Below the pieces are notes generated by a model. It was not told where the DNA came from, made no database searches, and saw nothing but the letters and a program-made list of their open reading frames with translations. Both the position numbers and the translations under genes were made by a program. From the NCBI GenBank assembly GCA_007922225.1, contig ML679954.1, forward strand, positions 26,516,240 to 26,580,239: a stretch of 64,000 bases of DNA. The letters are read 5' to 3'. Of this stretch, positions 25,431-38,518 are shown piece after piece (position 1 is the stretch's first letter; each line of letters starts with the position of its first letter). This DNA comes from Emydura subglobosa (taxonomy: Eukaryota > Chordata > Testudines > Chelidae).

Positions 25431-26627
25431 AATCCATCACTATTAAAGTCTGGAAGCAAACATTAGCAGTCAAGAACATCATACCAATTATCACCAGGTG
25501 GTATGTTCTCCGAGATCCCATGCGTGTGAAAGATGGAATCCAGGTCCCATATGTCCCTTTTGATAGTACAAGAAAATGTGCCCATATGCTTTACAGCAGC
25601 ACTCAAAAAATGTCCAGACATCTACCTTTTATCTGAATACCTTGGTCTCTCAGACACAGAGAATAAAAATAACTGTACATCAACATCCAAAATGAGAGGT
25701 CAAACCGCAATGGTGGCCTGTGAACCACTTTTATACACCATGTCTAAATTATGACAGATCATATAATCATTATGACATTTTTTGTGCTGCATTTGAAGTA
25801 TGTGGCATTGATATCAGTGAAGAGAAAAGAACACATCACATCTGGAATGCAATTGTTCTATGCCATCTTGTTATCTTTTGCTGTTCACAGCTAACTGTTG
25901 GCATATAATATTCCAACTGAAATATCACAAACCACTATCAGTTGTGTCAATACATTTTCAGTCAAGAACTTGCATGTCACATGCCCTAGAATGATCTAAG
26001 CCCACATCATATTTTTAGCAATAAATGCAGTGCCATCCATTGTCTTGCTTGTCTACAGATGTGTCGTTGTGAGGCCTTGTAATCTTAATTAAACTTCCAT
26101 GTAGGAAATGCACTATAGCAAGACTACAGAGAGCTGGGAGATATCCAACCTTCTGGGTCTCGCTTTAAAGAGACTCATTATATATGAGTAATTTTTTTCA
26201 GGTGTGGACAATGACTTTTCTATATGTATTTCTGTTAATGATTGATGTCCAGAGGCCTTTGAAGTGACTGTAACCAATGGTGTGTCTCAATTGATTATAT
26301 AATATTCATTTGCAACATTGACTGTCTAAAGGATGTGTTAATGATGAAGCTCATTCTCCTGTGTGTTCATGAGGAAGATAGTAAAGGATTTGTACACTGT
26401 CATGTGAATGTTCCTGTTATATATTTTATCTAATGTGTACTGAGTGAGATGTGTTCCCATGCTACTGTGTATGATTACAGTGTTATTTTGCACATGAGAG
26501 GTATAGTATGCTTCGCCCTAATCTTGCAATTTCCACTTTTGTTCTAATAAAGCTGACTGATTATATTGTTACCGTGTGCACTGTTTTCTAGTACTGGATG
26601 AGCTGCCAGTGCCAATTAACTGCATTT
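25431..26627. other. Unique DNA with a polyadenylation-like signal
   Basis: No exon can be supported. An AATAAA hexamer at 26546-26551 is followed by a GT-rich stretch (ttgttaccgtgtgcactg), the arrangement of a plus-strand poly(A) site. No upstream coding sequence is recognisable, so this is only a candidate transcript end. Confidence 0.3.
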
Positions 26628-26719
26628 GATAATAATAACACCTAGCTCATACATTGCACTTTTCATCAATAGATCTCAAAGTGCCTTACAAATCTTCATC
26701 TCAATTTTACAGATGACAA
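26628..26719 (-). repeat. MIR-class SINE 3' fragment, reverse orientation
   Basis: taataataacacctagctca, tgcacttttcatcaatagat, ctcaaagtgccttacaaa, tcaattttacagatga. It is the same 3' segment as the SINE at 21.45 kb, truncated. Confidence 0.65.
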
Positions 26720-29700
26720 TTTCATATTAGTTTTCTCTCAGAAAACAAAATAATTGCTTTGTTGTTATGGGGAGGGATAATTTCAACATTTCCAATATAA
26801 TATAATTCTGTTCTTGAATTCATATAGTCTTAAAACTACAAAAACATTTAGCTGAAGTGACTCAGAGGAGAAAATAATCTTGAAGTCCAGTGACATCATG
26901 TATCAGAAGAGAAAGGAGAAACCATCAGCATTATTATTTCTGAATACATCAATGCAGCCCATCTATTATTCTCTTTGTAGCTAAGCCATGTTTCTCACAG
27001 AGGTAAATGGTGTTGGTTTGTGCAGGAGTGTTATGCAAAGAGGCGCTCAACCAAAGAGCCATTCCACAAGGAGATTGGAATTCCTGACATTATATCTGTT
27101 TGAGTATTTTAATTCTAGTACAGTCGTTTCTTCACACAGCATTTTTAGGGGTAAAATTGATCGCACTTTACAATTGTGACATAGACATGTTTTGACAGTC
27201 TTAAGAATAAGCCCAGTTCACAAGAGCTGTCTGTTACCTTGTGCCTCTAAATCTCTGTTCTCATCAGTAGGCAGAGGTGATCCCATGTGTCTGTGGGACA
27301 GGCGAGCTCCTCAGCTGCATAGTTCTCTTAGCCTCAGTGGCGCTTTTGCATCCAAGGATCTGGCCCAAAGTTTACCTAGAGAGAATAACAATTATAATAC
27401 AGTTTTAGAGATTAACTTCTCACCTTTACGAAGGTCAGCCTTGCAAAGACACACAAGCTTAGGAGTCATGTGTACTGGATCATGTCCCTCTAAACCTGAT
27501 TCACAGGGTTATTTGACGTGACTGGTTTCTTATCTCATCCAAAAGTGACGTTCCCCGGTATTGTGCATGCCATATTTATTGCCGATATCCCAAACCCATT
27601 CAGGATTCTATTCTATGTTTTAGACAGCTTCACTTCCTTCTTTTTCCTGTTCCATTTTTTAGAATTTACCAAGGCATATCCACACAATAATTGTATTCAC
27701 TGTCCACCTTTGTGTTTTATCACCCCACATTAGCATCTCCACATCACCCACAGTAAGGCCAGCTCTCCTTTGTTCTCTCCTGACTGTCATGCTTTTACAT
27801 ATTAATATCCCTGTCACCCAGAAGCTTCTCTATATTGTGCTGGGGTTTCTTTCAGCCCCCTGGCTGGCTCAGGATCAGGGGAGCAGAAAAGTGGTTTAAA
27901 GCCACTTTCCCCCCATGCTTCAGCTACCCCAAATGAGGACTGAGCCCTTATATCAATTTTATAAACCACTCACTCAACCTTCATTTTCTCTGCATCAAAT
28001 AATGAATAACAATGAATCTAGCACAGTGGTATGGGAAGGTTTAAAATACACCTGTGTGTATTTTGTGTGTTAAGCCCTTTGTGCTCCTCTAGAGTGATTC
28101 ATCTCCACACAGGGTAAGTGATATTATTGCTGCCTCCACACATCACAGTCCCAACCAGAGATGTGGCAGCTTTAATTTCCACCAGGCTTCCAAAGAAGTT
28201 TAATCAGTGGGAGTCACTAAGGAGAAGCCCTGAATATGGGTGCTCTAACTAGACCCTCTTTACAGCTAGTGCCACCCACTTTTTGTATTGCACTGGTCCT
28301 TTATCACCTACATGGTATAAGTGAGGCATTGCACCAGTACATCCTTGTCTTTGGGCAGACTATTCCCCTCACCCCCTCACCTCCACCAGAGTCTATGCTG
28401 GGTTAAATCCTAACTCTCTCCCAGCATGTTGTATTATGTCATGTTTTTCACCCTGAAGGATCCCCAAGCCACTTTATAAACTCTGAACAGGAATCACATC
28501 ATCCACCACTGAAATGCGGGTACATCTGGGTGAAACCGAGTAGTGGTTTAACAGTGGGCAGAAACATCATGCAACAGGGAGTGAAGAGAATATTGCCTTA
28601 TACAACTGGGATTACCTGGGATATTCAAGCAGCTAGAATGTAATTGTCCCAGTCAGAATTTGATGAGAACCCTAGGGGGTAATATTTGTGAAAAGTAACA
28701 TGGAATTTTTAATGTCCTCATTAGACTCGACCCTCAGCTTTATGTCTTATCTGAAAATCAGCAACTCCAGCAAGACTAGTTTGCTATAATACAATATTGA
28801 TGCATTGGCCCAGTAGTACCGACTCAGACAGTAGTGTCACCTACTGAATCACCACCAGCACTACTTCTCACAGAACCTAGGGGTTCATCATAGGTGTCCC
28901 AGCCAATTACTGACCTAGCCTGGCTTGCGGAATCTGATGAGATCACAGGACAAAGTGGTACAGCCACACACCACACCGTGTTTGTAACATGTAGGTAAAC
29001 ATATATTGTGAAACCAATATACGGATAGCATGAATGACATAAGATATTGCAGATGGAACCATAATGGCTGGAACCATTGTGATAGTCAAATATACTTACA
29101 GACCATCAAATTATCTTTTGATAAAAGTACTATTAATGCTTTTCACCACTGCACTGTACATTCTGATAGCTGAGTAAATAATATTGTGGCTGAATAGAAA
29201 AAGGATCAGAATTTCAAAGAGAAAAGATTTCATAAACAGAATGCTCTCATAAGAGAAGCTGACTTTTTGTACTGTTCTGGAGGCGTTTTGGGGAATATTA
29301 AATAATAAAAAATAAAAAGTTATTTTTGTGGCTCAGCTACATACAGTAACATCATATGGTAAACAAAGCCTTTAGAACGTTAATTTATTACATGTTAATC
29401 TGTAAAGACTGTTTGTCAATATTAAAAGGTTCATGTGGGGTTCTTTTCTTTTCTTTTTTTATGGGTCCTGCATTTAAAAATAGCATCTAAATTTGCAACC
29501 CCCAAAATCTGCAAATGTAAGCAGCGCTATCATGAAGAAATCAAGTAGTTAAGCAACTAGTGCTGTTTGTGCATTTAAAAAAATTGCAGGTGCTTATTTA
29601 AAGAGAAGATGGAGGCACCTTTGAAATTTCAGGCCAAGGAGTTATTCTACATTGCTGTTATGATCTCAGTGGAAGTATGTGACACACAACCCAAGGTGCT

Positions 29701-30634
29701 TTTAGGATTGTTTAAGGTACACCAAAGGGCATTAAGCCTTAGCACAGCTAGATCTATCCCCAAAATGCATTGGTAAATATACACTCCTTACTTCCTTTAT
29801 GTTAACTATAGTACATTCAGAGAATGCATGCTAGTTTCATTGCTTTGGTCATTGAGAATGATCCATAGATTAAGCCTATTAGGTGAGGTTTAGCATCTAT
29901 AATATCCTGCTAACATCTGCTTAGATGCCACAGTTTGCATCATGTTTTCATTAGAGGATAATTTAACATGATTGGTGTCTTCATCTCCGTCACTGGATGT
30001 CTGAGAAATATTTCTTCTTGTCAGATTTTGCCCATCAGTGCCCTTGGCAAGATGCTTTACCATGTACTTTTTTAAGGGGTATATATGCAGACTTGGGAAT
30101 AAAGCAACAATTCATCATCATTTACATTTTATGAAACAAGGGCATAGAAATGTTACATCAAAGACAATAAGCAATTAAAGGTGCTGCTGTAATTCCTAAA
30201 TTGGACTGTCTGAAACTTCACTTAAATGTCTTGCAAAAGCTCTGACATTAGCAATATTTTAATAGCAAGCATATAGCAATACTGCACTTAACTTTCTGAA
30301 GACTTACAATTCCATAGTGTTTAAATTGTTAAAACACCTAACTATAACCATTTTAGCAACTCCAGAAAGGCTTAGTCTAAGAGTTAGATTAAAATTAGGG
30401 AAAATGAGACCGTTTCTAATGAGCTAGTTATGATCCTGAATAATGCTGGTTATTGGTTCTGCTTAATAAAACTGTCATCCAATGCAAAATAGATATTAAG
30501 TTAAATTATTTTTATCAACTCACAAATTCAGTGCACAGCTTTCCCACAAGCCTCAGAGATAACAAAGCTTTATTGATGTCTTCCTTTTCTAACTCCTCCA
30601 AAATATTTCAGCTTTTTAAAAGAACCCATAGTAA
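26720..30634. other. Unique non-coding DNA
   Basis: Nearly 4 kb without a confident repeat or gene. Frames at 27192-27733 (up to 109 codons) have no recognisable domain. Confidence 0.45.
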
Positions 30635-30701
30635 GGACTGATCCAAGCCTTTAATGTTAATGGAAAGATTCACATTGACTTTTATAGGTTTTGGAGCCAG
30701 C
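30635..30701. repeat. Short palindrome, second copy of ccaa...ttgg type
   Basis: ggactgatccaagccttta...tggaaagattcacattgact...ggttttggagccagct. It aligns with the 10224-10293 copy, including the shared word atggaaagattc. Confidence 0.55.
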
Positions 30702-31003
30702 TGTTACCAATTGGTGTAATATTAAAATATGTTACGTATTACTTAATATCTCAATATTATTATTGTTAAATATTTATTTGTGCTTTCAGACTTCTGGAGT
30801 GGAATTCCCTGACTGTCATGTGAAGAGTACACATATCCAAGTTGAATACTTCATTTTGGGGTGGAAGGTGGAACAAGATACTGGTTTTTTTCAGATTAGT
30901 TCACAGTTTACTGCTGTGGACATTTTCAATATTTATCTTTACTTACGGTCTAGTATAGATTCAAAATCAGGAGCAAGTTTTATAGAATGAAGATGGAGCT
31001 CTT
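30702..31003. other. Unique AT-rich non-coding DNA
   Basis: No feature. The 99-codon frame at 30691-30990 has no support. Confidence 0.5.
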
Positions 31004-31222
31004 AGGGGATAGAGCACTGGACTGGGATTCAGAAGATGTGAGGTCAATTTCTGGTTCTGCCCCTGCTTTGCTGAGTGACCTTGGGCAAGTCACTTCCCTC
31101 CCTGTGCCTCAGTTTCCTAATCTGTAAAATGGGGATAATAACATTGCCCTCCTTTTAAAAAGCTTTAAGGTCTATGTGTGAAAAGCTACTATATATGAGC
31201 TAGGTAATATTATTATTATCTT
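31004..31222 (+). repeat. MIR-class SINE, well preserved
   Basis: The order is ggatagagcactggactggg, ttcagaagatgtgaggtcaa, tttctggttctgcccctgc, gagtgaccttgggcaagtca, ctgtgcctcagtttcctaat, ctgtaaaatggggataataa. It ends with an att-rich tail. It includes the tRNA-like head and the CORE region. This is the clearest MIR in the window. Confidence 0.9.
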
Positions 31223-31975
31223 TATCCATATATATTTTGGGTGCAATTCACCCCAGTGAGGGGAGCCTGTAATTTGTGGAGTGGCCTCTGCCCAACTCCA
31301 CAAAGGACAGTGTGAACAGCAAGTCAGAGATAGAAAGGGGGAGGTTCCCCAACTTTCACAATTGTGTAAATACAGTGGCCTCAACATGAGTAACCTGACA
31401 GATTGCAGCCATAATTCCGGCTCATGGGATGGAGCAGTGATTGCTATGGAAGGCTGTGCCGTAGCCCCATGCCCTGGCTCCAGTTTGAAGAGAGTTGGAC
31501 TTCACATCCCCAGCCCTCAATGATTTCACTGCTTACTGCTTCACCTGCTGGCTCTGGCTTTATGATTTATATTAAGTCCCATAATATTGGCTCTATGGGG
31601 ATGAAATGAATTTTACCCTTTATTTCCAAGGTGAAAACAATGAAGAAAGGTTTGCTGTGAAAAAAAGTATAGAACCAAAATTGACAAGAGAGAAAGATGA
31701 CCTGGAAAGGGAATTTCTATCCCATGGCAAATTCTGAGTGGTTTGTTCACAGTTTGTTCTATTCCAGATCAAAATGAAATATTGACCTCAGAATTTCCTG
31801 CAGAAGGGACTATGCTAGTTCAGGAATTATCACCACCCCTTTACCCGGGTCCCTCACAGCTTCTCGCTGCTCTTTTTTCCTGTGTCACACCCTGATGACA
31901 GGTAGAATGTGCCTGAAGATAGGGGGTGAAGGGAGAGGGACACAGGGATAACAGCTGCTGCTAACAACAAAACCT
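31223..31975. other. Unique non-coding DNA
   Basis: Nothing recognisable was found. Confidence 0.5.
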
Positions 31976-32088
31976 TTCTCAATTGAAAATTTTGTCATAA
32001 TTGGTACGTCTGTGAAACATTTGGATTTTGACAAAAGATCATTTTTGATGGAAAAAGTTTCCATACAAAAAGTTTCAACCAGCCCTAT
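31976..32088. repeat. Interspersed repeat ending tttcaaccagccct
   Basis: ttgaaaattttgtcataatt...gatggaaaaagtttccatac...agtttcaaccagccct resembles a recurrent sauropsid repeat that closes with 'aaatttcaaccagctcta'. The class is unknown to me. There is a partial internal dyad between ggaaaaag and tttcc. Confidence 0.4.
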
Positions 32089-32221
32089 CCAGCAGTGATC
32101 ATTATACATAAAGTGATAAAATGCCCTCTTAGTCTATTTTAAGGGTTTCTGTAATTAATTAAACAAGCAAATAACAAACATATGACGAGATGTGTGGCTG
32201 TGCCAGGAGATCTTCATCTAT

Positions 32222-32335
32222 TATCTCTCTCTCTCTATATATATATATAATTGAATTTCCCCCCAACCTACCCCCAAAAATAGGGGAGAAACAAAAAAGG
32301 AAAGGAAGGGGACAGGGAGGGGAAAGGAGAGCAAC
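32222..32335 (+). repeat. (CT)n(AT)n microsatellite plus purine-rich tract
   Basis: A tctctctctctctatatatat stretch at 32222-32250 is followed, after a short C-rich gap, by a purine-rich stretch (about 32281-32335) such as ggaaaggaaggggacaggg. Confidence 0.8.
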
Positions 32336-33229
32336 ATCTCAGCTTCCATCTGCTAGGAATTAATCAGCTCACAGAAAGCTTGGTTCTCTAGAGCAGTACT
32401 TGTAGCCAAATGACTCACATTACTTTAGATGGAAGAGCAGACTGTCTCCAGGGATAAAAACCTGGCACAGCAACTTGGCTGACCTGGCAGCTAAAGAGTG
32501 GGTATTGTTTTGGAGAAGAGGGACCTCAGACAAATTTGAAAAGATCAGGTCTGACTTTTTAGAAACATTCATACTTCTTAGCCATTGGACATGGAGGGGC
32601 ACGAGGCTGAAGTCTATGTGCCATCAAGCACTCAAAAGAGTTTAATTTAATTTCTTATAGGGTGCTGTTGCTCTTACAAAAATACATGTATTTAAAATTA
32701 CGCTAACAAGTCACAATGCATGTGGTTATAATAGTCTTACCATGGTTTGAAATATTTGGTGACCAGTAAGATTCCTTCTTTTAGGCAGCCCATTTTATAA
32801 AGTTCCATAAACTGTCACAATTTCATTAACATTACATTGTTGCCATGGCAATGTGGTACTCAGTCAATTCATGGGTTTTTCATCATAGGCTTATTATAGA
32901 ATTGCTCTTTCCATCAAAGATGGAAAGCTGCCAGCAGCCCCTATCATCTGAATTTTAGCACAGGATTTCATCGTATGATGCAGAGAATGTCTAGTTAGTG
33001 AGACCAGACCCAGAAATGACCAGAAACATGAGAGAAGTTGATAAATATCACATGTCAAGATCTAACTCAAAAATTGGGATACTTAGCTGCACTGTTTGTT
33101 GTGGTATCTACATTTACCATCATTAAAGCACATTGCTGTATTGTGACCACTGCCTGTGATTCTGTTGCAATGGCACAGTACAGTGTGTGATAATGTGATA
33201 AAAGCAAAAAGCAGCAGCAGGTAAACCAC
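32336..33229. other. Unique non-coding DNA
   Basis: Nothing recognisable was found. Confidence 0.5.
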
Positions 33230-33413
33230 AGAACGTGAACTTAAAAAGCCTCAGCTGTATTTCTGCTTTGCAATGGACTTGTTGTGTGACCTTGTGCAAG
33301 TCACTACATTTCTCTAATACCTCAGTTTTAAATGAGGATAAAGACACCTGTCCATCTTTGTGAAGTGCTTTGAGATTTCAAGTGCTACATGGGAGCTAAG
33401 TATTGTTATTAAG
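33230..33413 (+). repeat. MIR-class SINE
   Basis: tgtgtgaccttgtgcaagtc, ctctaatacctcagtttt, aaatgaggataaagacacctg, gtgaagtgctttgagatttc and gctaagtattgttatt follow the MIR order. Its 5' head is largely lost. Confidence 0.8.
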
Positions 33414-34084
33414 TAAAACAGCGGTGTTTTTAACATCTCGGAGAAACATCCCGTACAGCTCTACAATTTGGGAGATTTCGGTGGAGGAATTCTTCCACCA
33501 AAATCAAAAAGGCTGCTGGCATTGCTGGCAAGGTTGTTGGGTAACAGAATATGTGCACACATCTTAAAAAATATTCACATAATTAAAAGACGTATGACAG
33601 GTTTCTAAAATAAAGATATTGCTGGTTACAACAGCATTTGCTACAGTGGTTTGAACAAGAGAGGCAACAATGTAATATGAGGCAGCAGGGTGGCTTGTTT
33701 ATTGTATATTCAAATATTTTTCTTCGGGGTTTTCATTGTGTTGTTGCTGATCATATACTAGTTAGATGCAAAATATCTTTTTCCTATCCTGACATATACT
33801 ATACAATTCTATCATTCCTTTGCTTAATCGTGTTGGGTCCCTTACTGCAGAGAGGGTAAATCAAAAACAAGATAGTACTCAGTATAATCAAAGATCTGGG
33901 TTCCTGTTTATATTATAAGTTTTGTCTGATTTATAAAGCCAGCCTCTCAATTCCAGCTGAGAAAGGAAAGAGAGAACTTTGCTAAAGGATGAAAACTCTT
34001 AAAAGGAAAGGCCTTTCCCCCATTAAGATCCTACTACAGAAATTGATCCATTATTGTTATTATTTTTAATAAAATAATAATAAT
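33414..34084. other. Unique non-coding DNA
   Basis: Nothing recognisable was found. Confidence 0.5.
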
Positions 34085-34345
34085 TCATTTGTTTCTATTA
34101 TGATAGCAACTAGAGGCCCAAACCCTACTTTGCAAGGAACTGCACAAACATACAGTTGGAGCTGGTCTCAGTCCTGAACATCTTATAACCTTAATAGATA
34201 CAAGACAGACAAAAGGAGAGAGGGAAAATGGAGGCACAAAGAGATTATGTGATTTCTCCAAGATCACACAGTAGGTCAGTGGCAAAAATAGGAATAGAAT
34301 TCAGGTCTCTTGACTCCCAGTCCAGTGCCTTTTTCATTGGACCTT
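34085..34345 (-). repeat. MIR-class SINE, reverse orientation
   Basis: ggcacaaagagattatgtg, tctccaagatcacacagtag, gtcagtggcaaaaatagga, caggtctcttgactcccag, tccagtgcctttttcattgg is a reversed MIR. The flanking ttgcaaggaactgcacaaac belongs to the sauropsid 3' extension. Confidence 0.8.
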
Positions 34346-34390
34346 GGTGATTCTCCAGGTGACACAATTTAATATTCCATTGAATTCTCA

Positions 34391-34501
34391 GAGCCAAACT
34401 CTGCTATATTTACTCACATTTAGTCATACCTCACTCCACTATTTTCAATTAGACCAAGTACAGTGATACCCAGAATAAGTAGAAGCAGCAGAATTTGGCC
34501 C
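34391..34501. repeat. Palindromic repeat, gagccaaactctgc ends
   Basis: gagccaaactctgctatatt...cacattta...tcactccactattttcaatt...gcagcagaatttggccct. The inverted ends and central ccactattttcaattag fit the ggccaaattct palindrome, degraded. Confidence 0.5.
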
Positions 34502-35347
34502 TAATACGGAATACACAGAACAACTGAACAGCCAATAAGGATTGTGGTGTCACAAGAAAAAAGTACTTGCAAATTGTGATGTCCTCAGAAATCAGTGGAG
34601 AAGGCATTGGTTACATTGGTTTTTTTAAGATATAGATTTAGAAAACAAATATCCTGTAAAATGATTTAAATAACTGGAAAGAAGCATTCATTTCTTGCTC
34701 AGTAAATACTTATTTTTGCTGCACTGGGTCTGCTGGCTTTATTGTTGTTACAACCTTCAAAAAATGCTTCCAGGAAATCTCATCAGATTTTAACTATAGT
34801 TTTTTTTTTTTATTAAAGAACTTGAAGAGAGAACTTATAATAATTCCAATTTAACTTTTTAATAAAAATGGAAAATAATATGACAGGATGGATCTGATCT
34901 CATATACATATCTGATAAGAATTTTGACTGGCAGTAAAATTTGTTAGCCATAGATCTGTTGTCATATTGCTGAATATAAAGGCTGACAGCTTTATAATGG
35001 AAATATTACAAGAAGCATACATTGTGTATAGGAGATGTATGAAGTTCATTTGAAGTTAGTGAAGATTAAGATTTAGTGTGCAGAAGCAATGGCCATTATG
35101 ATGGGATTGTCCATAGTGAATTGTATAGGAAATTTACTTAATTAAAAGTATTTATCTTGGATGATTTAAGTAATATGCCCTACCACTGAACTGGTTTTGT
35201 AAATAAGTTTCCTTCAATAATATGAATACTGATGACTCCCCATATGTTGCAGAGAAGATAGAAAAAGAAGAATAAAAGAAATTAAAAGATAAAATGAGAG
35301 GGGAAAAGAAGTTTAAGCATATATCTGTATTATTTTATCATTAATAG
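34502..35347. other. Unique AT-rich non-coding DNA
   Basis: AT-rich sequence with a T run near 34800. No gene or repeat that can be named. Confidence 0.5.
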
Positions 35348-35567
35348 TGACAATACTTTGCAAGCATAACTCCTATTATTTGAGAATTTCCAAGAACTTT
35401 ACAAACAAGAATTAATTAATACAGTACCAGGAGCAGGAAATATGTATTATTAGACCCATGTTACAGATAGCTAAACCGAGGCAAAAATACTTTCCTTACT
35501 TCTAAAAAGTCACATTGAGCCAGGGACACAAGCCAGGAATACTAGCTCTCAGTCCCAGGCATTTGCC
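35348..35567 (-). repeat. MIR-class SINE, reverse orientation, diverged
   Basis: acaatactttgcaagcataa, gaatttccaagaactttac, gacccatgttacagatagct, aaaccgaggcaaaaatac, gagccagggacacaagcc, tagctctcagtcccaggc. The order is that of a reversed MIR with strong divergence. Confidence 0.7.
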
Positions 35568-37635
35568 ATTTATTCAAATATTTGCCTGATATTCAACCCC
35601 TTTCCACCCAGGACATAAAAACCACCTGCAGGTTTCTTTTACTGTTATATACTCAAATCACACAGCCCTTCAAAAGTCTGAGAGACTGGCATCACAGCAA
35701 GAAACATGGATTACTTTAAGTGCCAAATAGAGGATGGGTGTAGAAGTTGGGATGGGGGCATGCACTCAGTGTGCAGGGTGGATCTAGTGGGATGGACAGC
35801 AATAAGAAGCTTATCACTTAACCCCTACACTCACACAGGTAGCCTGGGTCCAATGGTTCCTCCTCCTTGATTGACAGGGCAGGCTTTTATTTATGGGTGG
35901 GGCCTAGAACTGCTTGCCTTAGCACTACAACTAGTAAACTTGCACAGGAGTGTGAGTACTACAAATAGTGCACTCACACAGAAGGGTGTAGAGGAGGTCT
36001 GAGGAGCTCCTACAGGGGTTGCTAGGGAACAGTAAGGGGAGAAACAGAGAGTAGGCAGAAAGAAGGGAGGAAATGTGCTGCTCCTCCCTTTCCTGACTTG
36101 GCTTCTACTTGGTAAAGTCTTGTGTGATATTACTGATTTTTTGTAGAGGGGAGATTCCCAACCAGTAGGGTATGACTTAGCAATTTATCTCTAAGGATCC
36201 ATTTCAGGTCATGTCCCCACAAGTTAAGATACCCTGAACTAGACAATTCTTCCTCTCTCCCTTTACCAAATCACCCTTATAAAGATATACTCTACTAATC
36301 TGTAATGAGGGTCCAGGTCCCAGTAGCATTGCTGCACCAAGTAGGGTCAATTATTGTACATTTGAATTGACTTGTTAGCTTAGACATCTGTCCACTCAGT
36401 TCCAGAACCAAGCACCTGCCATTTTAAAGACCTATCTGCCTGCTTTGTGGAGAAAATCACCTGCCCTTGTGACAGCATGTCAGGACACAAGGATCATACT
36501 CTGGCCACATGAAAAGATGCCACATGCTAATTAAGTTTGATTGGGGTTGCAAGAAGGAATTTCTAGAAAAAGTGTTGACAGTGCAGGTAAGAAATATTTC
36601 ATTTCTTCATACCACTCCCATTTACCATATCTGTGGCCATTTCTCTTTCCACTGCAGCTAATGGGAAAGATCTTTGTCCCAAGCTAGCCATTTAATTTAA
36701 ATAATTACACTTGGTTCTTAGCTGGAATAGTCAAATAATTGCCAGTTACCAATATATGTTGTGTTTCTGAAATATTCTTTAGAAAAAGATAAACTGAGCA
36801 CCTTGCTATTGGCTTTGTATTTAATAACCCTCAAAGCAATGGAAACTGTCCAGCAAATGGATCACAAGTATGTGATATTGTTTGTATGTGACAAAGCTAT
36901 TTACAGATAGTGACACCTCACTTATCCTGCACCATGACATCATATGGTGTTATCAGATCCCGAGTTTGGATTCTCTCTGACTGCTGCACTGCTTTATTCG
37001 GTTGTTGCCAGTACTGAATGCCTTGGTATGTCTTTCTCCATGGGCTATCCAGCTTTCTACAATACTGATTCAACCTGACTGCTGTGCAAATGCATTTAGT
37101 TGTTGCCAGTGGCTCCCCTCTGTTGTTCCCTGCCTGTCTTGTTCTTCGGAGTTATGCCACTGACTACTCCCATCCCATTGTGATGCTGCCTCAGGGTGGT
37201 GTTGACTTTTCAATTATCACAATATACAATGCAGATGCCATGTAAAATAACTAGCATAACTCTAGCAGACTGAGCTCAGTAGAAATACAGTTAAATAAAA
37301 GTACTACTATAATACCAGGAGGCTGATTGGAACCACAAGATACCAGTATCATATCCAGTAGTTTTTATGTTGAGTAGATATAGATTTTAGCCATTAAAGT
37401 CTAGCTATCCAGCAGATAATAACCAGAGGAAATGCATCCGGATAGCTTCACTTGTGAATAACTGTTACGCTTTTGCAAGTAAATTGAGGATCTGGTAGAT
37501 TACCAGAAGTAGAAAGTTTTGTGTTACCCAGGAATTTTGCAGGCATTTTGTCTGCAGTAAATTTTCAATTATGAATAACTAAAGAATACTTCAGAATATA
37601 AGATGATGTGTTTCAAAACTGTGTATCCAATTTTA
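35568..37635. other. Unique non-coding DNA
   Basis: About 2 kb without a confident feature. Confidence 0.45.
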
Positions 37636-37790
37636 GAGCATAGGACTCAGAGCCACAATTCCTGGGGCCTATTCCCGGCTCTAATACCACCTGTGACTTT
37701 GGACAATGTAAACACTGTCTGTGACTTAGTTTACTCATATGCACAGTAAGTGTAATAATATTCAGCTCACAGGATTATCTTGTTTCAGAG
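37636..37790 (+). repeat. MIR-class SINE
   Basis: agcataggactcagagccac, ttcccggctctaataccacc, tgtgactttggacaatgta, ctgtgacttagtttactcat, gtgtaataatattcagctca follow the MIR order on the plus strand. Its 3' end abuts the CR1 fragment with no visible gap. Confidence 0.75.
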
Positions 37791-38010
37791 ACTATAAGGC
37801 CAGAAGAGACCACTGTGATGACTTAGTCTGACTTCTGACATAATACAGGCCATAGAACTTCCCTGAATTAGTTCCTGTTTGAACTACGGTGTATCTCTTC
37901 CTAAAACATACAATCTTGATTTCAAAATTGCCAGGAATGAAAAATCCACCACAACCCTTGATAAATTGTTCCTATTGTTAATTACCATCACTGTTAAAGA
38001 GAACTGTAAC
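37791..38010 (-). mobile_element. CR1 LINE 3' fragment, reverse orientation
   Basis: ggccagaagagaccactgtg, atgacttagtctgacttctg, aggccatagaacttccctga, aaatccaccacaacccttga, taaattgttcctattgttaa, ttaccatcactgttaa. This is the reverse complement of the CR1 non-LTR retrotransposon 3' region in its turtle/crocodilian form. It is 5' truncated, as is usual for CR1. No reverse transcriptase remains. Confidence 0.8.
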
Positions 38011-38313
38011 TCTTCCAGGATGCAAAGCCAGTACCTCTGAATCATTTCATCCTCTTGAAGGCTAAGGCACTATCCTTTGCAGCACAGAGTCGCATGAGAA
38101 CTAATTACTAGTGAAACATTCTGAAAGCAGAAGTTCAAAGAAGACATGGGCGTTAACCTGAACATAAACTACAAATAATGCAATGTGCCTGTTAGTGACT
38201 ACTAGGAAAACTTAAAAACTAGAATTTTTGAATGCGATATTTAAACAAATCAGAGAGAGCAATATACTGTGTGTCTTTCCCTGTTGCAAAACTAAGTAGT
38301 CATAGAGAGTAAA
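38011..38313. other. Unique non-coding DNA
   Basis: Nothing recognisable was found. Confidence 0.5.
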
Positions 38314-38518
38314 TTATAATAATACTTTGCACTTCTAGAGTACATTCCATTTGAGAATCAAAAAGTTATTTGCAAATGTTAATGAATTAGTCTCACAACC
38401 TGCTTTCAGGTAGGGGATTATTATTATTATTATTCCAGCTTCACAGAGGAGGAAATTGAGGCTCAGAGAGGTTAAGTGACAAGTCCAAGATCTTTGTTTT
38501 AATCACATAACCATCCTT
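38314..38518 (-). repeat. MIR-class SINE, reverse orientation
   Basis: ataataatactttgcacttc, an att-repeat tract, ttccagcttcacagaggagg, aaattgaggctcagagag, gttaagtgacaagtccaaga, ending cataaccatcctta. The reversed MIR order is clear. Confidence 0.8.

Noticed and set aside
21450..38518. Regularly recurring SINE copies as a CRISPR-like or tandem array
   Set aside because: Copies are MIR-class relics on both strands with irregular kilobase spacing and high divergence.
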